Shown here: positions 17,911 to 27,646 of the stretch, piece by piece
How the letters are laid out: every line of letters starts with the position of its first letter
How positions within the stretch are numbered: the stretch's first letter is position 1
Assembly: GCA_024275895.1 (NCBI GenBank)
Contig: JAJRYE010000087.1
Coordinates: 1 to 55,577, forward strand
From: Alphaproteobacteria bacterium
GTDB taxonomy: Bacteria; Pseudomonadota; Alphaproteobacteria; Rhizobiales; BM303
DNA length: 55,577 nt
Direction of reading: 5' to 3'
Program-made: the position numbers and the translations under genes
Notes under the pieces: generated by a model
Databases searched by the model: none
What the model saw: only the letters and a program-made list of their open reading frames with translations
Told to the model about the DNA's origin: nothing

Positions 17911-19043
17911 ATATTGCCTTTTACGCCCCCTTGAAACCTCCCACATCCCCGGTGCCCTCGGGCGACAGGCTGATCGCGCGCCTGCTCATGCGCGCGCTGG
18001 AGGAGGGTGGTCACAGGGTCGGTCTTGCCAGCCGCTTTCGCGCCTTTGACGCGGCCGGTGATGCAAGGCGTCAAAAACGGCTTGAACATATTGGCGCGAG
18101 ACTGGCCATGCGCCTGCTGCGCCGCATCGAAAAAAAACCGCATGAGCGGCCTGATCTGTGGTTTACCTATCACCTCTACCACAAGGCGCCGGACTGGATC
18201 GGACCGCGCATCGCCTCGGAGCTTGGCATTCCCTATGTGGTGGCCGAGGCCTCATTCGCGCCCAAACAGGCGGGCGGGCCATGGGCGGGCGGGCATGAAA
18301 GCGTTGCCCGCACACTTGGCAGCGCCGATCTGGTTGTCGCCCTGAACCGGACCGATATTCCCTGTATCGTCCCGCTTCTTGATGGACCCGGCAAGCTCAT
18401 CAGACTCAGGCCGTTTCTTGATTGCTCCAGATGGCGTAAAACGGCAAGGCTGCGCCCGCATTACCGGGATGCGCTGGTTAAATCCCGCGGCATTTCACCC
18501 CATACTCCCTTGTTGCTCAGTGTCGCCATGATGCGGCCGGGCGGCAAGCTGGCTTCCTATCAGCTTCTGGCCGGAGCGCTTTTGAAACTGACGGACAGTC
18601 CCTGGCATTTGCTGATTGCCGGAGACGGGCCCGTATGCAGTGAAGTCCGGGCCGCTTTTGTGCCGGTTGAAAACCGCGTGACCTGGCTGGGAGAATGCCG
18701 TTCTTCGCAACTGGCTGAAATTTACGCCGCCTGCGATCTTTTTGTCTGGCCGGCCATCAATGAGGCCATCGGGATGTGTTTTCTGGAGGCCCAGGCTGCC
18801 GGCCTGCCGGTTGTGGGCGGCAATGGCGGCGGTGTGTCCGATGTGATCCGGGACGGCAAAAGCGGCGTTCTGGCGCGCTATGGAGACGCTGATGATTTCG
18901 CCGCCCATACCGGAGCCCTGCTTGAAAATGCGGCGAGGCGCAAGGCGATGGGAGAGCATGCCGCCCGCTATGTCCGGCGTGAACATGATCTGGCCGCGGC
19001 GGGAAAGGCACTGTGCCGGGCTGTGGAGGGGGTTGCGGCATGA
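17907..19043 (+). CDS. GT4-family glycosyltransferase
   Basis: This 378-residue GT-B transferase is translationally coupled at both ends (ATGA overlaps). The N-terminus has FYAPLKPPTSPVPSGDRLIA, and the C-terminal domain has LLIAGDGPV, VTWLGECRSSQLAEIYAACD and the donor-site motif EAIGMCFLEAQAAGLPVVGG (about residues 287-306) followed by the phosphate-binding GGGVSDVI. It belongs to the same cluster as the MurG-like transferases and the deacetylase. Donor and acceptor are unknown. Confidence 0.85.
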   Translation: MNIAFYAPLKPPTSPVPSGDRLIARLLMRALEEGGHRVGLASRFRAFDAAGDARRQKRLEHIGARLAMRLLRRIEKKPHERPDLWFTYHLYHKAPDWIGPRIASELGIPYVVAEASFAPKQAGGPWAGGHESVARTLGSADLVVALNRTDIPCIVPLLDGPGKLIRLRPFLDCSRWRKTARLRPHYRDALVKSRGISPHTPLLLSVAMMRPGGKLASYQLLAGALLKLTDSPWHLLIAGDGPVCSEVRAAFVPVENRVTWLGECRSSQLAEIYAACDLFVWPAINEAIGMCFLEAQAAGLPVVGGNGGGVSDVIRDGKSGVLARYGDADDFAAHTGALLENAARRKAMGEHAARYVRREHDLAAAGKALCRAVEGVAA

Positions 19044-19618
19044 TCCCGCTTCTGGCTCTTCGCCATGGCAAAACCGCTTGGAATGTGCAAAAGCGCCTTC
19101 AGGGACGGCGCGATATTGCCTTGAGCGGGGAAGGGATCGCGCAGGTTGCAAACTGGCGCATTCCGGCGCGGTTTTCAGGCTTTGAGTGGGTTTGCTCACC
19201 GTTGGGGCGGGCGATGCAAACCGCCTGGCTGCTGGGGGCCGAAGCAAAGCCTGAAAAAGCGCTTGTTGAAATGTCGTGGGGCGCATGGGAGGGAGAGCGT
19301 TTTGAGGAACTGAAAAAACAGCTTGGCGAAGCGATGCGGCAAAATCTGGCGCGCGGGCTTGATTTTCGCCCTGAAGGCGGCGAAAGCCCCGGAGATGTGA
19401 TGCAGCGCCTTGGCCCATGGCTGAAAACCCTCAATACACCCACGGTTGCGGTTTGCCACAAAGGGGTTTTGCAGGCCATGTATGCGCTTGCCACCGGCTG
19501 GGACATGGTGGTGCGACCGAAAGAAAAACTGCGCGATGACAAGGCGCATCTTTTCCATGTTGTAAAAGGGGGGAAATTGCACGCCACGCAAATGAATATC
19601 CCGCTGGATGCGCCATGA
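19040..19618 (+). CDS. Histidine phosphatase (RHG/phosphoglycerate mutase-like)
   Basis: The product is 192 residues from the ATG at 19040 (ATGA overlap with the previous stop). The phosphate-binding RHG motif lies at 8-10 in LALRHGKTAWN, with the proton-donor region MSWGAWEGE and the second catalytic His in VAVCHKGVLQAM. Small RHG phosphatases of this type remove phosphate from sugars, cobalamin precursors or nucleotides; within this glycosyltransferase run a sugar-phosphate or lipid-phosphate substrate is most likely. It overlaps the next glycosyltransferase gene by 4 nt. Confidence 0.82.
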   Translation: MIPLLALRHGKTAWNVQKRLQGRRDIALSGEGIAQVANWRIPARFSGFEWVCSPLGRAMQTAWLLGAEAKPEKALVEMSWGAWEGERFEELKKQLGEAMRQNLARGLDFRPEGGESPGDVMQRLGPWLKTLNTPTVAVCHKGVLQAMYALATGWDMVVRPKEKLRDDKAHLFHVVKGGKLHATQMNIPLDAP

Positions 19619-20760
19619 GCGGGCGGGTTTTGTTTTATGTGCAGCATTTGCTCGGCGTTGGCCATGTGCGCCGCGCCGCGGCCCTTGCGCGCGCCATGGA
19701 AAAGAAAAATCTTGATGTGACCGTGGCCTTTGGCGGTTTTGCCGTGGCGCTGGCGGATTTTGGCAATGCCAGATTGCATCAGCTCCCCCCCTGCCGCACG
19801 GCGGATATGAGCTTTTCGGCCCTGCTGGATGAGAAAGGCAATGAGGTCGATCCGGCCTGGTGGGACAAGCGCCGCGAGGCGCTTCTTGCCCTTTATCAGC
19901 GCACCGCGCCAGATGTGATCCTGACCGAGCACTTCCCTTTCGGGCGCGGGCAATTCAAAAAAGAACTTGTCCCCCTGATGCAGGCGGCAAAGGGCCGCGC
20001 GAGGATGGCCTGCTCGGTGCGCGATGTTCTGGTCGCCAAAAACGATAGCGCCAAAACGGAAAAAATTATTGACCTGATTGATCGCTATTTTGACCGGGTA
20101 CTGGTCCACGGGGTTGAAAGCGTAATTCCCTTTGACGCCACTTTTGCGCCCGCACGGCGCTTTGTGGACAAGATTTCCTATACCGGCTATATCGCAGAAC
20201 CGGAGCCGCAAGATACGGGGGACAGGCAGACCGGGCGCGGCGGGATTATTGTCTCTACCGGCGGCGGCGCGGTAGGTGCGGATTTGCTGCGCACCGGGCT
20301 GGAGGTGGCGACTCAGGAAAGATTTGCCCGCTATCGCTGGCGCTTTCTGGCCGGGGATAATCTGAACGCGGCAGTCCGGCGCGAGCTTGAAGCGGGCGCG
20401 CCGGGCAATGCCGTTGTGGAGCCGGCGCGGGCGGATTTTAAAACCCTGCTGGCCAATTGCGCGCTCTCGATCTCGCAAGGGGGGTACAATACGGTCATGG
20501 ATGTGATCGCGGCGCGGTGCCGCAATCTGATCGTGCCGTTTGCAACCACAAGCGAGAGCGAACAAAGCTTCCGCGCGGCGCGATTTGACGATCTGGGCCT
20601 GATCAATCTGTTCAGGGGAGGAGAGCTTGAGGCACAAAGTCTGGGCGATGCGGCCATGTCGGTACTCAAAGCCGGGCTCCCCGACCCGGCAAAACCTGAT
20701 ATGAACGGCGCGGATGAGACCGCAAGGCTGATTTTGAAAATGGCGGGGGCAGGCAAATGA
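19615..20760 (+). CDS. MurG-like glycosyltransferase (second paralog)
   Basis: This 381-residue GT-B protein has the N-terminal loop VQHLLGVGHVRRAAALARAM (8-27), the KISYTGYIA boundary between domains and the C-terminal ISQGGYNTVMDVIAARCRNL region. It shares its layout with the transferase at 15461-16672, so the two look like old duplicates acting in the same pathway. A donor-phosphate loop IIVSTGGGAVGADLL lies at about residues 208-222. It is coupled to both neighbours by 4-nt overlaps. Acceptor unknown. Confidence 0.8.
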   Translation: MSGRVLFYVQHLLGVGHVRRAAALARAMEKKNLDVTVAFGGFAVALADFGNARLHQLPPCRTADMSFSALLDEKGNEVDPAWWDKRREALLALYQRTAPDVILTEHFPFGRGQFKKELVPLMQAAKGRARMACSVRDVLVAKNDSAKTEKIIDLIDRYFDRVLVHGVESVIPFDATFAPARRFVDKISYTGYIAEPEPQDTGDRQTGRGGIIVSTGGGAVGADLLRTGLEVATQERFARYRWRFLAGDNLNAAVRRELEAGAPGNAVVEPARADFKTLLANCALSISQGGYNTVMDVIAARCRNLIVPFATTSESEQSFRAARFDDLGLINLFRGGELEAQSLGDAAMSVLKAGLPDPAKPDMNGADETARLILKMAGAGK

Positions 20761-21518
20761 CAAGCTGGCAGGATCTGAAAGCTGAACTTGACCTTTGGGC
20801 GGATGAGGGCCGCAGGACGGAGTTCTGGTGGCGGGACGATGATGCGAGCCGGCCCGAAGCGGCGCTGGAGCGGCTTTTATCCCTCGCCGTTTCCTATGAA
20901 ATCCCTGTCGCGCTGGCGGTGATCCCGCAAAAGGCAGAGCCTGAACTGGCAGCATGTCTTCGGGATGCGCCGCAGGTGGAGGTTTTGCAGCACGGGCTGG
21001 GGCATATCAATCATGCGCCTCCGGATGAAAAAAAACAGGAATTCGGCCCGCATCGAAGCCCGAAATCCATGCTTGGCGATGTCCTTGAAGGGGCACGGCT
21101 TCTTGTGCCCTTTGGCAGCAGATGCGCTGTCTTCGTGCCGCCGTGGAACCGGATTGACGCCAGATTGCTCCCGGTTCTGCCCGCACTTGGCTTGCGCGGA
21201 ATTTCCACTTTCGGGCCGCGCGGCACTGATGATACCGCGCCGGGGCTTTGCCGCGTCAATACCCATATTGACCCTGTCAACTGGCGCGGCGGGCGCGGAT
21301 ATGCCGGTGATAGCGCCGTGCTGGCGCAAATTATCCGCCATCTTGAACACAAGCGAAACGCGATTGTGGACGCGGATGAGCCTGCCGGGTTACTGACGCA
21401 TCATCTGGTGCATGATGAAGCGTGCTGGTCATTTATTACCCGCCTGCTTGACTTGACCTGCTCCCACGAGGCCGTAAAGTGGCGGAGCGCAAGCCAAAGC
21501 TTCGGCTTTGATAAATAA
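20757..21518 (+). CDS. Polysaccharide deacetylase-family protein
   Basis: This 253-residue NodB-fold protein has no signal peptide. Motif 1 is WWRDDDASRP (about 24-33), giving the catalytic-base/metal Asp pair; motif 2 is QHGLGHINH (about 78-86), the metal His pair; motif 3 is FVPPWNRI (about 123-130). The spacing fits the cytoplasmic polysaccharide-deacetylase-like proteins found with glycosyltransferases. It would remove N- or O-acetyl groups from a glycan intermediate. It ends 28 bp before the ABC importer ATPase gene, and its last codons form a UUCG-type stem-loop. Confidence 0.78.
   Translation: MTSWQDLKAELDLWADEGRRTEFWWRDDDASRPEAALERLLSLAVSYEIPVALAVIPQKAEPELAACLRDAPQVEVLQHGLGHINHAPPDEKKQEFGPHRSPKSMLGDVLEGARLLVPFGSRCAVFVPPWNRIDARLLPVLPALGLRGISTFGPRGTDDTAPGLCRVNTHIDPVNWRGGRGYAGDSAVLAQIIRHLEHKRNAIVDADEPAGLLTHHLVHDEACWSFITRLLDLTCSHEAVKWRSASQSFGFDK
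21495..21510 (+). promoter_or_regulatory. UUCG stem-loop at glycan/importer boundary
   Basis: CAAAGC-TTCG-GCTTTG is a perfect 6-bp stem with the very stable UUCG tetraloop, within the last codons of the deacetylase gene and just before the importer genes. No U-tract follows, so it is not a standard terminator; it may act as a pause or mRNA-processing site. Confidence 0.4.
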
Positions 21519-21546
21519 GCAGGAAAACACCAGATGAGGGCTCCGG

Positions 21547-23430
21547 ATGACGGATATGCTAAGAGTGGAAAACCTGTCCGTCAGTTTTTCCTCCCGCGCC
21601 GGGCGGATTGAGGCGGTCAAGGGCATGTCGTTCCGGATGCGGGCGGGGACATGTGTCGCCATTGTCGGCGAGAGCGGCTCGGGCAAATCGGTCTGCGCCC
21701 AGGCCATAATGGGCATTTTGCCCAAAACCGCCTCGGTTGATGCGGGCAAAATCCTGTTTGCCGACCCGGCGAAAAATGGCGCGGTTACCAATCTGGCGGC
21801 GCTGGATACCCGCTCTGAAGCCTTCCGGCAAATCCGCGGCGGGCGGATTTCAATTATTTTTCAGGAACCCATGACCTCGCTTTCGCCGCTGCACACCATC
21901 GGCAACCAAATCTCCGAGGCCCTGCGGCTGCACAAGGAAATGGACAAAAAAGCCGCCAGAGCACAGTGCATCGAACTGCTCGAACTGGTGCGTTTCCCGG
22001 ACCCGGAGCGCGGCTTTGATACCTACCCGTTCGAGCTTTCCGGCGGGCTGCGCCAGCGGGCGATGATCGCCATGGCGCTGGTCTGCGGCCCGGCGCTGCT
22101 GATTGCCGATGAGCCGACAACGGCGCTTGATGTCACGGTGCAGGTGCAGATTCTGGGGCTCATCAAGGAGTTGCAGGCCAGGCTGGGCATGGCGGTGCTG
22201 CTGATCACCCATGATATGGGAGTTGTTGCCAATATGGCGGAAGAGGTTGTGGTGGTGTATCGCGGCGAGGTGATGGAGGCGGGCTGCGTCAGAGATATCT
22301 TCCAGAATCCGGGGCACCCTTATCTCAAAGCGCTGATGAAGGCGGTGCCTCTCATTGATGCTGATCCGGATGAGCGGCTTGTGCCCCTGCGCGCCATTGA
22401 AACCGGTGAGGCGCATCTGCTAAAGGCGCGCAAAAACAAAACCATCAATGATGACGGGCCGATTCTGCAGATCAAATCCCTGACCAAGAGCTTTGCCATC
22501 CGCAACCGCTCGTTTTCCCTGTTTAAAAAGGATGAAGACAAGGTCATCGCGGTGGATCATATCAGTTTTGACGTCAAGCGCGGCGAATGTCTGGGGCTGG
22601 TGGGGGAGAGCGGCTGCGGCAAGACAACTGTTGCCAAGATAATCATGGGCGCGATCAACTCCGATAGCGGCGAGATCATCTATAATCAGGCCGGCCGGCA
22701 AATCCATCTTGAAGGGCTGAGCGATAAGGAACTCATGCCCTACCGCACCAAGATCCAGTATATTTTTCAGGACCCGTTCGGCTCGCTCAACCCGCGCATG
22801 ACGGTCTATGATATTTTGAGCGAGCCCCTGAGCATCCATAATATGGGCGATAAAAAATATTGCAAGGAGGTGGTGATGGAGTTGATGCAGCTTGTCGGGC
22901 TTGATCCGCGCTATCTCAACCGCTACCCGCATTCCTTCTCAGGCGGCCAGCGCCAGCGCATCGGCATCGCCCGCACGCTGACCCTGCGGCCGGAACTGAT
23001 TATTTGCGATGAACCGGTCTCGGCGCTTGATGTCTCCATTCAGGCCCAGGTGCTAAACCTGCTCAAGGATTTGCAAAAGGCGCTGGGGCTGACCTATCTG
23101 TTTATCAGCCACGATCTGGCGGTGGTGAATTATATCGCCGATCGCATCGCGGTGATGTGCCGCGGGCATCTGGTGGAGATCGCGCCGCGCGAATTGCTTT
23201 TCAGGCAGCCGCAGCACCCTTACACCAAGGCCCTGCTGGCATCTGCACCCTCGCCCGATCTTGACCACCCGCTTGATTTTTCCTCGGCCTGCCACGGGGT
23301 GATGACCGAGCCGGCCAACTGGCCCGAGCCTTACGCCGCCCGTAGCGGCGAGCGCCCCGAATTTGTCGATCTGGGCAACGGACATTTCGTTCGCGCCCAT
23401 AAGAACCAACCCCGGATGGCGCATATCTGA
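21547..23430 (+). CDS. Fused dual ATPase of oligopeptide-type ABC importer
   Basis: The 627-residue protein joins two complete ABC ATPases (DppD-DppF or YejF layout). The first domain has Walker A GESGSGKS (about residues 37-44), signature LSGGLRQR and Walker [13 protein letters not shown]. The second has Walker [10 protein letters not shown] (about 354-362), signature [15 protein letters not shown] and Walker [13 protein letters not shown]. The switch His is intact in both domains (THDMG, SHDLA). The first signature has Leu in place of Gln in LSGGQ, a mild variant seen in this family. It powers the permease pair encoded about 3.2 kb downstream, with a methyltransferase gene in between. Confidence 0.9.
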   Translation: MTDMLRVENLSVSFSSRAGRIEAVKGMSFRMRAGTCVAIVGESGSGKSVCAQAIMGILPKTASVDAGKILFADPAKNGAVTNLAALDTRSEAFRQIRGGRISIIFQEPMTSLSPLHTIGNQISEALRLHKEMDKKAARAQCIELLELVRFPDPERGFDTYPFELSGGLRQRAMIAMALVCGPALLIADEPTTALDVTVQVQILGLIKELQARLGMAVLLITHDMGVVANMAEEVVVVYRGEVMEAGCVRDIFQNPGHPYLKALMKAVPLIDADPDERLVPLRAIETGEAHLLKARKNKTINDDGPILQIKSLTKSFAIRNRSFSLFKKDEDKVIAVDHISFDVKRGECLGLVGESGCGKTTVAKIIMGAINSDSGEIIYNQAGRQIHLEGLSDKELMPYRTKIQYIFQDPFGSLNPRMTVYDILSEPLSIHNMGDKKYCKEVVMELMQLVGLDPRYLNRYPHSFSGGQRQRIGIARTLTLRPELIICDEPVSALDVSIQAQVLNLLKDLQKALGLTYLFISHDLAVVNYIADRIAVMCRGHLVEIAPRELLFRQPQHPYTKALLASAPSPDLDHPLDFSSACHGVMTEPANWPEPYAARSGERPEFVDLGNGHFVRAHKNQPRMAHI

Positions 23431-23431
23431 A

Positions 23432-24721
23432 ATGATGCAAAAACCCGTTTGTGCCGTGATCATCCCTTTGCCCGAGGGACAAAAAGCGCCGCCGCATAAA
23501 GCGCTCGCATCGATAAAGGAAGCCGATGATGGCGCGGTGTTCTCGTCCCTTCATGTCATCGCGGCGGAGTTTTGCGGTAATCCGGCCAGGATGCGCAACG
23601 CGGCGGCGGCAAAAGCGCTTGCGGGCGGCGCGGAGTGGATTCTTTATCTTGAGGATGAAAAGCTTGCCCGCCACGCCTTTCATCTTCTTGCCCCGGCCTT
23701 GCAAAATTACGATGTGATATGGGGCGCGCTGGGGATTGAGGATGATAGCGGGAATGTGAAAATTCCCAAAATCACCCGGCTGGCCTGCCGGGACATGCCC
23801 GGATTGCACCATATGGCGCTGCAATGGTGGGTTGGAAAAACCCATATGATCAGCGCCGCGACGGCGCGGGCCATCAAATTTGATAGCGGCTCCGGCGCCG
23901 CCTGGTACGCCGATTATATGCTGCGGCTCTGGGGGCGTTATAATTGCCTGAAAACGGCGCAGGGGCTGAGTATCGCCTCCGCCCTCCCCCCGGTCGGTAC
24001 GGCGGATAAAAAGCGGCTCATCGAAGACCTTGCCGCCACCCCCAGATTTATCTCTTTTGCCTGCGGAACCCGCGAGATCAAATTGCCCTATACCGGCCGC
24101 AACCCGGCGCTTGAGCGCGAGCAGTTGCGCGGGGTTTTTTATGAGCAGGGTGATCTGGATGCGCTTCGCGCCTTTATCAAACCCGGCGGGGTTATTGTCG
24201 ATGTGGGGGCAAATACCGGTAATCATACGGTTTTTTTTGCCGCTATCCTCAAGGCCAAAAAAGTCATCCCGATCGAGCCCAACCCGGCAACGATTGGCTT
24301 CCTCAAAAGCACGCTCGAGGCCAACGGGCTGGCAAATGTTGATCTTTCGCTTTACGGCATCGGCGTGGGGGCGGTTTCGGCAACCGCGCAAATCACAACC
24401 GGAAGGCGCGGGCATCTGGGGACGGCGACATTGCAGCCGGGGACGGGGAAAATCCGCGTTGAACCGCTGGATGATCTCATCAAGGAGAGGGTTGATCTGC
24501 TGAAAATCGATGTTGAATCCATGGAGGTCGAGGTGCTTGAAGGGGCAAGGCAATTGATCCTGCGCGAGCGCCCGGTGATTCTCATTGAAGTTGTTGATGA
24601 AAATATCATGAGCTTCCTCGACATGACGCAAAAGCTTGGCTACAAAACACAAATGATATTCGCCGATCACGGCTATGCAAATTATCTGCTGCTTCCCGGG
24701 GCGAGGGAGGGTGGCGGATGA
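23432..24721 (+). CDS. Fusion of a glycosyltransferase-like domain with an FkbM methyltransferase
   Basis: About 429 residues; I chose the ATG at 23432, just after the ATPase stop (a second ATG follows at 23435). Residues about 1-200 look like a GT-A type domain (AAAKALAGGAEWILYLEDEK with an acidic EDE near 74-76). Residues about 250-420 are an FkbM-family SAM methyltransferase with VIVDVGANTGNHT (254-266) and LKIDVESMEVEVLEGA. Such enzymes O-methylate sugars or antibiotic hydroxyls. Its position between the ATPase and binding-protein genes is unusual for an importer and suggests the importer belongs to the glycan pathway upstream. The stop overlaps the next start (ATGA). Confidence 0.8.
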   Translation: MMQKPVCAVIIPLPEGQKAPPHKALASIKEADDGAVFSSLHVIAAEFCGNPARMRNAAAAKALAGGAEWILYLEDEKLARHAFHLLAPALQNYDVIWGALGIEDDSGNVKIPKITRLACRDMPGLHHMALQWWVGKTHMISAATARAIKFDSGSGAAWYADYMLRLWGRYNCLKTAQGLSIASALPPVGTADKKRLIEDLAATPRFISFACGTREIKLPYTGRNPALEREQLRGVFYEQGDLDALRAFIKPGGVIVDVGANTGNHTVFFAAILKAKKVIPIEPNPATIGFLKSTLEANGLANVDLSLYGIGVGAVSATAQITTGRRGHLGTATLQPGTGKIRVEPLDDLIKERVDLLKIDVESMEVEVLEGARQLILRERPVILIEVVDENIMSFLDMTQKLGYKTQMIFADHGYANYLLLPGAREGGG

Positions 24722-26651
24722 GGGTGAGGGAGAGTGTTCGCCTGTTAAAAGTATTATTCAGCCTTGTACTTGGCGTTCTGCCCGGCTTTGCCCCGGCTGG
24801 CGCCGCCCTGGCTTTAAACCTTGTTGAAACACCCGGTCTGGTTGATGAAGTGCTGGCGGGCAAACTGCCCGCCGTCGAGGCGCGGGTTCCTGAAGAGCCT
24901 TTTATCGTCCATTTTACGCCGCCCAAAAAAGCCGGCCGCCATGGCGGCGACTTGCGGCTGCTTATGGGCCGCGCCAAGGATATCCGCCAGGTGGTCGTCT
25001 ATGGCTATGCACGGCTGGTGGCGTATGATGAAAATTACCGGATTGTTCCCGATATTGTAAAATCCTTCTCGGTCAGGGAAAGCCGTATCTTCACCTTCAC
25101 CCTGCGCAAAGGGCATAAATGGTCCGACGGCCACCCCTTCACGGTTGAAGATTTCCGCTATTACTGGCAGGATATGGCGATCGACAAGGACATCTCGCCG
25201 TTGGGGCCGCCCAAACCCTGCTGGTCAACGGCAAGCTGCCGAAATTTGAAATTCTTGATGAATATACCGTGCGCTACAGCTGGGATGCGCCCAATCCGTT
25301 TTTTCTGCCGGCGCTGGCGCGCGCCAACCCTTTGTGGATTTACCGCCCGGCGCATTATCTGAAGCAGTTTCACGCCAGATATATGGACAAGAAGACCTTG
25401 GCGGCGATGGTAAAAAAAGCCCATAAACGCAGCTGGCGGGCGCTGCATTTTTCGCGCGACCGGCAATACAGGAGTGATAATCCCGATCTGCCCAGCCTGC
25501 AGCCCTGGGTCAACACGACCCGCCCGCCCGCCGACCGGTTCATATTCGCCCGCAACCCCTATTATTACCGCATTGACGAGAACGGCAGGCAGCTTCCTTA
25601 TATCAACAACGCCATTGTCACCATCGCCAGCGGCAAGCTGATCGCCGCCAAGGTGGGCACCGGCGAGGCGGATTTGCAGGGGCGCTATTTGCAGTTCAAG
25701 AATTACACATTCCTCAAACAGGGCGAAAAACGCAATCATTTCAATGTCCGGCTGTGGCCAACTGCCAGAGGCTCGCATATTGCGCTCTACCCCAATCTCA
25801 ACGCCCGCGATCCGGTCTGGCGCAAGCTGCTGAGGACGGCAGATTTCCGCCGGGCGTTATCGCTGGCCATTGACCGGCACGAGATCAACCAGGTGGTGTT
25901 TTACGGCCTGGCGATCGAGGGCGGCAATACGATGCTGCCCAAAAGCCCGCTGTTCAGCAAGCATAACCAGCAACGCTGGGCGCGCTTTGACATAAAAAAA
26001 GCCAATGAACTGCTGGATAAAATCGGCCTGAAAGCGCGCGATTCAGATGGCATACGGCTGATGCCGGACGGCCGTCCGCTGGAGATCATTGTCGAGACCG
26101 CGGGCGAGAGCACCGATCAGTCCGATGTGCTGGAGCTTATCCGCGACAGCTGGAGCAAGATCGGCATCCGGCTGTTTATCAAACCCACGCGGCGCGAGGT
26201 CTTGCGCCGCCGCGCCAAGGCGGGCAGCACCATCATGTCGGTCTGGTTCGGCTTTGCCAACGGTCTGGCAACGCGCGATACCTCACCGGCGGATCTGGCG
26301 CCAACGCGCGATGACCAGCTCAACTGGCCCAGATGGGGCTATCATTTCATCACCAGCGGCAAGGGCGGCGAGGCGGTCGACATGCCTGTTGTCAAAAAAC
26401 TGCTTGATCTCAACGCCGCCTGGACAACGGCAAAGGATGAAAAGGAGCGGGAAAAAATCTGGCGTGAAATGCTGGCCATTCATGCTGATCAGGTTTTCTC
26501 CATCGGTCTGGTCGCCGGGGTATTGCAACCCGTGGCGGTAAATTCCGCCTTGCAGAATGTGCCCTTCAAGGGCGTGTATAACTGGGATCCCGGGGCGCAT
26601 TTCGGCATCTACCGACCCGATACCTTCTGGTACAAGGAGAGGGGCAAATGA
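24718..26651 (+). pseudogene. Family 5 extracellular solute-binding protein gene with a one-base frameshift
   Basis: An intact version would encode about 644 residues. The first part (24718 to about 25212) gives a signal peptide, then HGGDLRLLMGRAKDIRQVVV and WSDGHPFTVEDFRYYWQDM, the usual family 5 N-terminal lobe. The reading frame then shifts by -1 near 25207-25218 (GCCCAAACCC), and the rest continues cleanly in the other frame (TLLVNGKLPKFEILDEY onward) to 26651. One A missing from the AAA run would explain it. The second part has FRRALSLAIDRHEINQVVF and the C-terminal lobe. It should bind peptides or oligosaccharides for the coupled permeases. A recent mutation or a sequencing/assembly error are both possible; the codons on both sides look well kept. 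Confidence 0.85.
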
Positions 26652-27646
26652 TCTCTTATTTCGTCCGCCGCGCCGGGATCATGGCACTGACCATGCTGGC
26701 GATCTCGGTGCTGGTTTTTATCATTATCCAGCTTCCGCCGGGGGATTATCTCACCACCTATATCGAGGAGTTGCGCTCGCAGGGCGAGACGGTCGATCCG
26801 AATAAAATCGCCTATCTGCGCGCCCAGTACGGGCTCGACCGGCCGCTGACGGAACAATATTTCGTCTGGCTCTGGGGCATGCTGCACTGGGATTTTGGCT
26901 ATTCTTTTGAGTTTGACCTGCCGGTCTCCGATGTTGTGGGCAATCGTTTATGGCTTTCCATGGTGCTCAATTTCACCACCGTGATCTTTGTCTATGTGAT
27001 CTCCTTCCCGATCGGCGTCTATTCGGCGACGCATCAATACAGCTGGTCGGATCACGGCATTACCCTGCTGGGATTTTTGGGGCTGGCAACACCCAATTTC
27101 CTGTTGGCGCTGATCCTGCTCTATCTGGCCAATATTATCTTCGGTACTTCCATTGGCGGGTTGATGGACCCCAAATTCATCAATCAGCCCTGGTCATGGG
27201 CAAAAGCGCTCTCGGTGCTGGAACATCTCTGGGTGCCGGTGGTGGTGATCGGCACTTCGGGAACCGCGGGCATGATCCGGCGCTTGCGGGCCAATCTGCT
27301 TGACGAGCTGCAAAAGCAATATGTCATTACCGGCCGGGCCAAGGGACTCTCGGAGCTTAAATTATTGCTCAAATATCCGCTGCGGCTTTCGCTCAATCCG
27401 TTTATCGCCGATATCGGCTCGCTGCTGCCGCAAATCGTCTCGGGCGCGGTGATCGTCTCGGCAGTGATGTCGCTGCCGACAACCGGGCCGATGCTGCTTT
27501 CGGCACTGCAAAGCCAGGATATGTATCTGGCCGGCTCCTTCTTGATGTTTCTGGCGCTGCTCACGGTTGTGGGGATGTTCGTCTCCGATGTGCTGCTGGC
27601 GATACTCGACCCGCGCATCCGGCTTGAAGGGGGGGTGCGGCGGTGA
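26648..27646 (+). CDS. Oligopeptide-type ABC importer permease (DppB/OppB/YejB class)
   Basis: This 332-residue inner-membrane protein starts MISYFVRRAGIMALTMLAIS with the first membrane segment and LPPGDYLTTYIEEL, both typical of OppB-class permeases. Further segments follow at about residues 100-200 and 240-320. The ATPase-docking EAA loop lies around RRLRANLLDELQKQYVITGR (about 217-236). It is coupled to the binding-protein gene and to the next permease by 4-nt overlaps. It forms the heterodimeric pore with the 27643-28797 product. Confidence 0.9.
   Translation: MISYFVRRAGIMALTMLAISVLVFIIIQLPPGDYLTTYIEELRSQGETVDPNKIAYLRAQYGLDRPLTEQYFVWLWGMLHWDFGYSFEFDLPVSDVVGNRLWLSMVLNFTTVIFVYVISFPIGVYSATHQYSWSDHGITLLGFLGLATPNFLLALILLYLANIIFGTSIGGLMDPKFINQPWSWAKALSVLEHLWVPVVVIGTSGTAGMIRRLRANLLDELQKQYVITGRAKGLSELKLLLKYPLRLSLNPFIADIGSLLPQIVSGAVIVSAVMSLPTTGPMLLSALQSQDMYLAGSFLMFLALLTVVGMFVSDVLLAILDPRIRLEGGVRR

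Noticed and set aside
19099-20955. Minus-strand open frame of 618 codons
   Set aside because: It is antisense to the histidine phosphatase and MurG-like genes, shows no protein motifs and reflects high GC at third positions.
23201-24670. Minus-strand open frame of 489 codons
   Set aside because: It is antisense to the FkbM fusion and the end of the dual ATPase gene; no recognisable domain.
25205-25220. Programmed -1 ribosomal frameshift in the binding-protein gene
   Set aside because: The heptamer is not in the X XXY YYZ phase for the incoming frame, I see no clear stimulatory hairpin, and the family does not use frameshifting. A missing A is simpler.
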